Shown piece after piece: positions 56,790 to 64,000 of a stretch of DNA of 64,000 nt. Position 1 is the first letter of the stretch; each line of letters begins with the position of its first letter. Position numbers and translations under genes: made by a program. The notes beneath the pieces are model-generated. The model ran no database searches, was not told the origin of the DNA, and was given only the letters and a program-made list of their open reading frames with translations. The stretch comes from Dryocosmus kuriphilus (taxonomy: Eukaryota > Arthropoda > Insecta > Hymenoptera > Cynipidae): NCBI GenBank assembly GCA_038277395.1, contig CM076189.1:233803918-233867917 (forward strand). Direction: 5' to 3'.

Positions 56790-59559
56790 GTCAGTTCCAT
56801 GTTTTCTTCATTTAATGTACCGTTTCGCGAAGTACTGCTCAATATCGCTTACTTCGTTTTTGATTTTATTATTAGTCACGAGATCGTAAATGTTTCACAT
56901 GATTCGGAGCTTAGATCATTACAGTCATTATCTGGAATTTATCAGGTCTTGTAATTGTTGCTCTTGATATTTAATTTATTATCGACAGGTTGTCATTTAA
57001 TTTCCTGGATAGTAGTCATGTCAGAATATTTCATTAAATGCGTTGCCTCGAGGCTGGTTTAGTAATGCTGTGAATCTTTTGTTAATTCCTTGATTCCATT
57101 TGAAACGCAGAAGAGAAAATTATACTAATTAGAGCTTTCAATTTACAAATCTAAGAGATGCTTAAAGATTTTTATACTGTTTCTGAGAGAAACACAAAAA
57201 ATTGAAGCTTCCTGTATCTTCAAATAATTTGTTAATTATGTGACGAACAAGACAGTCTTCTCGGCTTCAAAAAAGCCAGAAATTTTCAGTTTTTAAAACA
57301 ATGATGCTATAGTTGCGCGACGCGTGAGAGTAAGCCAGCAATATTGGAGGGCTTCGAAAAATGATACGTGGTGGGTGGTGATGACGAATTTTCCACCAAT
57401 CTTGTTGCTAATCATTTCCACGCGGCGCGTAACTTTATGATTCAATATTCAGCAGCAAGTTTATTTAACAGTTTTCTAATTATTTTTTGTGAATCGTTGA
57501 CAAAATACGGGTTTACATGTTCAGCCTTTGCAGTTGTATTGTGTTTATCAATGTAGCTTATAGCCATAAAAAAGGTTTAAGCGGTAAGTTTTTATCATTG
57601 CTGTAAAAAATGAATGTGACTTGTGTTTAGTTATTTAAAAAAAGAATTGAAGAACTTAAAACCTTCTGACCGAGAATATTTTTTATTATATGAAAAGAAT
57701 CGATATTAATGAATTAATTTTGAAAAATTCAAACGAATGTTTGAATAAGCCCTTTTTTAAGTATTCCTAGATTTAAAGTAGTACATTTTTAACTGATTAA
57801 CTTTTTATTCGAGTTTTGGTGTATCAGGCTTATTGAATATTTCAAAAATAAAAACCAGTGTGAAGATTCTTTGTTAAACATTGAAATTCAAAACAGAACA
57901 GTTTACAACTGTTTACAATGATTGAAATTAAAAGACTAATAATGATCGGCGAGGGGTTTTTAATGACTGATAAGAAATTTATTTTAGAAAGATAACAAAT
58001 TTCAAAATTTATTTACGTTTCTTTACAAAAATTGATTAAAGTCAGAAGAAAAAGAAACACCCCAAAGCTTTTATCATTATTCAGTAGATTGTAATTATGC
58101 AGTTAAACGGCATTTCCGAATTTTGGCTTTTTCACTCCGGTTTTTTAAAAAATAGTTTCTATCGGAAAATCAATCGGGGGATCTCGAAAAAATTATCACG
58201 TATTTATTTTTATTCAAAAATTTCAAATTTTAAAGTTACCGCTCTGGTGTGCAATGGTTTGAATCAACTTCATCGGTGGTGAGGCGAGCACTGCGTAAAA
58301 ACAATTTTTTATGCACTAGGTGCTTAAAAAACTCCACAAAATAGTCGAGTTTTTGACAGGAAATAGTGCACAAAATATTGTATATGGCACGTGCGCATAT
58401 AGAGAAATATTGTCTGGTGTGATTGCCGCCCGAGCGAAGCACAACTGGCCCCGTTTCCCACCCCCATTTTTCTGTCACCCGTCCCAAAATGTCACCCACC
58501 CTTGCAGTGTGGTGGGTAACATGTTGGGACGGGTGACAGGTTGGGACGGTTGACAGAAAAAGAGGGGTGGGAAACCGGGTCGGTTGTGCTTGCGGTATGT
58601 TTTGGGTACTTTTGCCTGTAAGACAATTTACTGAAATTTAAATTTTCCGCCACTTTAAATTTCTAAATATCTAAAAAATCTGACATGCTTGAGAAATTCT
58701 GCAATCAGATTCGAGTTCAGCGACGAAAATTATGTAGGAAATGACTACTCTGGTTGTTATAATAGAATGACACTTTTTTTTCAATAAAGTTTTTTTTAAA
58801 TATCCATTTTTTGATGAAAATTGATAAAAATAATAATTTTTTTCCAGCTCCCTCGACTGTTTTTCCATTTTGGTGGTAGCAAGAAACTATTTTTAAAAAA
58901 AAACCGAAGTGAAAATGCTAAAATTCGGAAAAGCGGCGTAATTGCCTAATTACCCAGTAGATTTTACAAAAATATTTATATTTATTTTGAAAACGTAAAG
59001 ACTTTCGCATTATTTAAAGAAAGTGAAAATCAGAATATGTTACCCATGTTAACTTTATTGTGTAAACAACTTTTTAATTTAAACAAACTTAAGCTTTAAA
59101 TATTTTTACAGAACAACTACTTCGATAAACTTTTCAAAAATAATTGATACAATGATGAAATTTATGACATCGCTTTTCAATTTTGTTTTCCAATTTTAAG
59201 TTTTTTCAACAAATATCAATCATTTTGATTTTATGTGTTAGAATTACTACATTATTGAGTATATTTTAAGCCAAAGCAGTGGAATATTCAGATAGTTCGT
59301 AATGCTTGATATAATTTTTGTTTGCATCCTCATTTCAAGTTGTTTTATTAGACAACTAACTTGAAAAATTGTTAAAAATAAAAAGCGCATCAAAAATCAC
59401 AAAATAGATAAGATGCATAGTTTATTTTAAAATATTTTATCACAAAACGGATTAAATATATGTATTAATATAATCTTTCATAGTTAAATTGTTATAAATA
59501 TAAAACTATCATAAAACTTTGAAATAAAATTTCAATAACAAATCTCATGATCGTTTTAG
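56790..59559 (+). other. MAP4K intron 2
   Basis: 2.8-kb AT-rich intron. It contains a foldback hairpin at 58439-58589 and otherwise nothing recognised. Confidence 0.6.
58439..58589. repeat. Foldback hairpin in MAP4K intron 2
   Basis: The left arm (GCACAAC..., CGTTTCCCACCCCCATTTTT, CTGTCACCCGTCCCA, GGTGGGT inverse) is mirrored by TGGGACGGGTGACAG, AAAAAGAGGGGTGGGAAAC and GGTTGTGC. GC-rich in an AT-rich intron; a MITE-like foldback. Confidence 0.75.
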
Positions 59560-59715
59560 GAGATGATTTCGCAATTATTCAACAAGAAATCCTAATGATG
59601 AAGGATTGTAGACATCCAAACATCATAGCCTACTATGGAAGTTATCTCCGACGAGATAAGCTTTGGATTTGCATGGAATATTGTGGAGGAGGATCTCTAC
59701 AAGATATATATCACA
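59560..59715 (+). CDS. hppy: MAP4K exon 3
   Basis: Acceptor CGTTTTAG; GDDFAIIQQEILMMKDCRHP (alpha-C glutamate), NIIAYYGSYLRRDKLWICME and YCGGGSLQDIYH (hinge, typical GCK text). 156 nt, phase 1 in and out, donor GTAAGT. Confidence 0.9.
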
Positions 59716-59864
59716 GTAAGTGGATCGACTATCAGAAAAGTGGGCATCAATTTACTTTTACATAACTTACAAAATAAGATAGAATGAAAAATAAAATACA
59801 ATAAAACAAAATTATTCGATCTGATTATTAAAATAATGTAAAATATTTATTTGTTTTTCAAAAG

Positions 59865-60097
59865 TTACTGGTCCCCTATCAGAAATACAAATAGCCTACA
59901 TGTGTCGCGAAACACTCCTTGGATTGGCATACTTGCACAGTATGGGAAAAATGCATCGCGATATTAAGGGCGCCAACATTTTATTAACAGAATCTGGGGA
60001 CGTGAAATTAGCAGACTTCGGAGTCTCAGCTCAAATTACAGCAACTATTAACAAAAGAAAAAGCTTTATTGGTACCCCATACTGGATGGCTCCTGAG
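59865..60097 (+). CDS. hppy: MAP4K exon 4 (catalytic loop and activation segment)
   Basis: TGPLSEIQIAYMCRETLLG, KMHRDIKGANILL (catalytic D141, N146), VKLADFGVSAQI (DFG D159), and KRKSFIGTPYWMAPE. Ends in phase 0 before GTACGT. All catalytic residues are present. Confidence 0.92.
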
Positions 60098-60188
60098 GTA
60101 CGTAAAAAATTTTTAACTTCAATTTCTATTTAATAAATCTTTTTCCAAAATATTGATTAAAAAAAAACTAAAAAATATGTTTAAATAG

Positions 60189-60452
60189 GTTGCAGCTGTG
60201 GAAAGAAAAGGTGGCTATAATCAACTTTGCGATATTTGGGCATGTGGAATAACAGCAATAGAGCTCGCAGAATTACAGCCACCGATGTTTGATCTTCATC
60301 CGATGCGAGCTCTTTTCCTTATGTCGAAATCTGGCTTCAAGCCTCCAACGCTCAAGGATCGCGACAAATGGAGTCCTACGTTCCATAATTTCGTAAAAGT
60401 TGCCCTTACGAAGAATCCCAAGAAACGACCTACTGCTGAAAAATTACTACAG
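60189..60452 (+). CDS. hppy: MAP4K exon 5 (kinase C-lobe)
   Basis: 88 codons in phase 0: VAAVERKGGYNQLCDIWACG, ITAIELAELQPPMFDLHPMR, FLMSKSGFKPPTLKD, NPKKRPTAEKLLQ (kinase subdomains IX-XI). Confidence 0.92.
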
Positions 60453-60573
60453 GTCGCGATTTATTTTAATTTACTGATGTGTATGATTGTTTTACTTGTA
60501 ATTTTCGTTGGTTATTATCTACTAGATTTTGATTATTAATTTGTCAAATTTAAATCTGTATTTTATATTACAG

Positions 60574-60769
60574 CATGCATTTTTTCAAGGAGAAATGAAC
60601 AAGCGATTGGCACTAGAATTGCTGCAGAAGGTTTCAAATCCTAGCCACATGTTCACGGATCTCGAGGCAGACGAGGACGGTGCAGTGCCAAACGTTCCGC
60701 AGCGAATTGCGTCGAGACACACAGCCAGATCCCAACTGAAAAGCCCAATTTCCCAGCTAGACTGTGATG
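60574..60769 (+). CDS. hppy: MAP4K exon 6
   Basis: HAFFQGEMNKRLALELLQKV ends the kinase domain; SNPSHMFTDLEADEDGAVP, NVPQRIASRHTARS and SPISQLDCD begin the linker. Ends phase 1 before GTAATT. Confidence 0.9.
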
Positions 60770-60856
60770 GTAATTTTATTTTTGTTTTTTAGTTCCTTTA
60801 AAATTTCGCAGCTTTTATAAAATTATTGTTAATCTATTTGTAACTTCTTGTTGCAG

Positions 60857-60960
60857 ATCAAATAAATTTAGATGGTGGAACTTTACAAAGGGAATCTATA
60901 TTACCTTCTGTGGACAGCAGTCCTGCGTGGGATATTATGGATATTATGAATAACGTAAAG
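60857..60960 (+). CDS. hppy: MAP4K exon 7
   Basis: Acceptor TTGCAG; completes D then QINLDGGTLQRESILPSVD and SSPAWDIMDIMNNVK, phase 0, donor GTAATT. Confidence 0.85.
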
Positions 60961-61263
60961 GTAATTTTAAAACAAATATTTTTATATTTTTAATACGTAG
61001 TAGACTGGGTCGGGAAATGATTATCAGAAATTTTCTTTTAATTCTGAGTAAAAAAGAAGCATTTTTTTTCAGTAGAACTTAATTGACCTTTTCAAATGAT
61101 CAATTCATTTTTTCTAAAAAAAAAATATCAAAACAAAATACACATTACCTTGTATCGAAAAATTTCTTTTTTGTCTATTGTCTGCAGTCAAATCTCGAAT
61201 TTTTAAAGTCGTTCCTGTAAAAAATAGCTAATGCCTTCCTCAATATTTTTTTTACTTTTTCAG

Positions 61264-61331
61264 ACTGTCCACAACTGTGATGTGCATCCGGATTGTGGAA
61301 TTGGAACAGCTTTCGAAGATGTGCCGGAAAA
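61264..61331 (+). CDS. hppy: MAP4K exon 8
   Basis: Acceptor TTTTTCAG; TVHNCDVHPDCGIGTAFEDV then PE and two bases of the next codon (phase 2), donor GTAAGT. Confidence 0.82.
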
Positions 61332-61977
61332 GTAAGTGCCTTTACAAATATTCACCACTCATGTTACGATCATTATTTCGGAAGGGTTGCCTGTACATTT
61401 TCACTAATTTAGTAATTGCTGCTTTGTATTTTTTTTAACTAGCGATTTTTTAATTACAATTAATTAGAATATAGTTTTCTTTTGTAATTTAAGTTTGAAT
61501 ATTGTACAAAGTTTTTCAAATTTATTTCGTACTTAAAGGATAATCTTGAAATGCCTATGACTTTTATCAGAGCAGCAATTTTAATCATTGCTTAAATGCA
61601 AGGGCTATGCCAAATTGTTCTCATGTTCTGAATCACATTCCTACATTAAGTTTGCACATGATATGCATTTGTCCTCGCTTCCTGAATTTATTGCAACTAT
61701 TATGTCCAGGAATGTAGGCCACGTTGATCTCTTGGAAAATAGTTTGCAATGCACTATGTAAATAATTTGGAAATCTACGTAGTCCGTAGAATATTTAAAG
61801 ATTTAACAAAGATTTTTGTTTAACGTAAAGTCATTGAATATTTGAATATCAAAACGTATTTCGGGAAATCATCGATTAAAATTATATATTTTTCTTTTTA
61901 AAAAAAGAGAAAAGGAAATATGCTTGTTCCAATGATTCGTATTTTGTTGAAATTGGAAACATTTATTTCTGCATTAG

Positions 61978-62061
61978 TAAACTCGGCCGTAACGTTATGA
62001 GAGACAGTAGATTGTCACGTCGAAGCAAAACTGGCACCGAGATATTTCATATGAGTCTCAG
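61978..62061 (+). CDS. hppy: MAP4K exon 9, probable in-frame cassette exon
   Basis: Acceptor TGCATTAG, donor AG|GTAATA. 84 nt starting and ending in phase 2: NKLGRNVMRDSRLSRRSKTG, TEIFHMSLR. It is a basic Ser/Arg-rich insert. Skipping it joins exon 8 to exon 10 in frame as PEKSLLQYIDEEL, which looks like the common family sequence, so it is likely alternatively spliced. Confidence 0.6.
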
Positions 62062-62555
62062 GTAATATCGAAAATGATTAGCTTGGTGTGAAGCTCTTTT
62101 TACGATTAAATCTGACGTAATAATTCAAAGGTCTAACAGCAATTGTTGTATTCTGAATTCAGCTGATTAAAAAGACCGGGAAAATTAATTTTGTCTACTC
62201 TGTAGACGCTGAAAATAATACAGTAACATCTTCAGTTAGGAACGTTTTCAAATTGCTTTTTAAGGCTCGAATTTTCTTTTAAAGATTATTTAGATTTGTA
62301 AATAATGAGATGTTTAAACACGAGTTGGAGGCTTGACTGCAATATTGAAATATTATAATTTTGTGGAACATATTTTTTTAAAAAGAAGTTTTCTAAAGAC
62401 ATAGGTCGTACCTTCAGTTCCAGTTTTAAAATAAGCATGGTAGTTTTTTATTCAACTTTGCATGATTTGCATGTCGAGTTTGAGATCATGATGTATAATC
62501 GATAGTAACGTAAGTACTGATTGATTAATATTAGTCATAATTTTTTTATAGTTAG

Positions 62556-63045
62556 CAGTGTTGGGGAGTAATTCGTTATAAGCAACAAGTTTACAGAAAA
62601 ATTACTGCTCGAGCAACATTTCTGATAGCTTAAATAAGAAGCTGTAACTTATGAAACTTATTATTACTTATTGTGAATAAAAACAAATGAATTTACATAT
62701 TGAATTTTACATATTTTTATTAAGAAATTTTTTTAATTAGATGGTTTAAAAAATTTAATATTGATCTTTTTAAGTCAGCTTTTTAATCCTTATATTTAGA
62801 AAATTAAAGACTGCGTAGAGTTAAAATGGTTTAAGTTTAAATTTAGAATTTTAAATATATAAATCATCTAAATGTATCATGTATCATCTAAATATTATAC
62901 AAACCAGTAAAGGCCTATCGAAATGATATCGACCAAATATTTTATTTTATATTTTATAATTAAAAATTGAATACCTAAATTAATTCAGGTAAAAATAGTT
63001 ATAATTTTAGAAGATTAGGTTCATTTATTTACTTCCCCAATGCTG
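62556..63045. mobile_element. hAT-type MITE in a MAP4K intron
   Basis: Ends CAGTGTTGGGGAGTAA and TTACTTCCCCAATGCTG are inverted with few mismatches. No clear 8-bp duplication remains. Non-coding, old. Confidence 0.5.
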
Positions 63046-63480
63046 GTAACTGGTATCTCTAAGAGTTTGAAATAATATTGATTGAATTTTCAGTTTGTCA
63101 TATTTTAGGATTTTTTTTATTTTATTTTTTGGGCTGTCGAAAAAAACAAAAAATTAAAATTTCACTGGACAAAAGGAAAATTCCAAATTCTTAGGACCTT
63201 TCATTAATCGAACCTTATTTTTCTATTATTTTCGTATATTCTCCCAAATCTCCTTTTTAATTCTTATATATCATATTCCAATATTTAACCAAATTATAAC
63301 TACATATAACCGATCTTTAGTAAATTTCTTGGTTTCTGTTTTAAAAATCTAATGATAATCTAGTTTCTGTGTTATTTCTTGATTTCTTGACGTAATTTCT
63401 TTGAATTATCTTTTGACTTATCCCTTAGTAGAATTAATTTTTTCTGATCAGTTTGTAATTTTATTAATTTCTCCCAACAG

Positions 63481-63519
63481 GAGTCTTTTGCAGTACATTG
63501 ATGAGGAGTTGTTGCTAAG
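63481..63519 (+). CDS. hppy: MAP4K exon 10 (last exon visible)
   Basis: Acceptor CTCCCAACAG; the first G completes R or K, then SLLQYIDEELLL. Two donors are possible: AG|GTATTG (exon end 63519) or CAG|GTAACC (63529, adding RYWQ). The gene continues past the window; 63530-64000 shows no further exon that I can support. Confidence 0.7.
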
Positions 63520-63529
63520 GTATTGGCAG

Positions 63530-64000
63530 GTAACCTTTTCCCTTGCACCTTGCACTTACGCTTCTTAATGCTGAATACGCATAGATTAATTAGCTCGAAA
63601 AACTACTAAATTATCTCTTATTCGCGAATGGCCTTACGTATGAAGTTCTAAGTCGCTAGTTATCAGCATTTGAAACGCTAGTTTTTTTTTTGTATGCACG
63701 TCTTCACAAAATATATATTTTTTTAAATTTGGTAATAGGTAGATACGTTTAATTAATGCACTCGTACCCAGTACTCTTTTATAAATTAAAGTGACTAATT
63801 AAAACATTTTCAGGAGGAATATGATATGATTATCAAATTTTCGACTCTGTGAATTTTAAAGCGTAGACTTTTTGCTTCTGAGTCAAAAATGGTGTTTTGT
63901 GTAAATATCAGTCGCTTGATGCTTCGGCTCTCGCTTTGTTCCCACGCTCTCAGCACTGATTGTTCATTCAGTGACTAATTGTAAATAATCGTTATGTAAA
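63530..64000 (+). other. MAP4K intron (partial), no exon seen
   Basis: AT-rich sequence to the window edge, nothing recognised. Confidence 0.4.

Overview
The window is AT-rich eukaryotic DNA from an insect nuclear genome. The order is not certain: intron sizes and repeat style would fit a medium-to-large genome such as that of a hymenopteran. Three host genes are recognisable, and the rest is introns, intergenic DNA and a dense layer of decayed and nested transposable elements.

Host genes. (1) At the left edge, minus strand, lies the first coding exon of Srp9 (1268-1339), the 9-kDa Alu-domain protein of the signal recognition particle; the rest of the gene is off the left edge. (2) A five-Ig-domain transmembrane adhesion-type protein is spread over six minus-strand exons between 26403 and 5393, with introns of 0.5-7 kb. 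All exon phases match except at two single-base frameshifts, one in exon 2 and one in exon 4, each just before a conserved Ig 'KW' motif. These are assembly errors or early pseudogene damage. The C-terminus is a class I PDZ ligand (TIV). (3) On the right, plus strand, the 5' half of a MAP4K (germinal-centre-kinase-like, happyhour/MAP4K3 type) runs from 56545 off the right edge. It has a complete kinase domain and an 84-nt in-frame cassette exon.

Mobile DNA. A hAT element with perfect 8-bp target duplications spans 44263-50041. It carries a broken transposase (minus strand), a tRNA-headed SINE and a broken Penelope-like element with GIY-YIG remains. A non-LTR retrotransposon (39435-42795) lies between 84-bp direct repeats, and its 3' tail is shared with the SINE inside the hAT element. 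A second SINE family (tRNA-like head plus a body with inverted ends) is at 38541-39110 and 43320-43440. A 5S-rRNA-like sequence is at 38275-38340. A foldback-like family rich in CGCGAAGCGCG has copies at 7.2-8.8, 13.6-15.8, 21.3-22.3, 22.9-24.2 and 27.9-29.3 kb. A TIR family with repeated GGGGCGAATCGCT occurs at 6.0-6.9 and 34.4-37.3 kb, the latter containing a roughly 1.9-kb imperfect palindrome. Several MITEs are also present.

Other structure includes six copies of a roughly 17-nt motif (TGTAACGTCCCCTGGCATG) within 920 bp near 30-31 kb, a decayed duplicate of the Ig gene's first exon at 32.9-33.1 kb, a cluster of CAACGTTG palindromes upstream of the MAP4K start, and very long poly-G/poly-C tracts inside MITEs.
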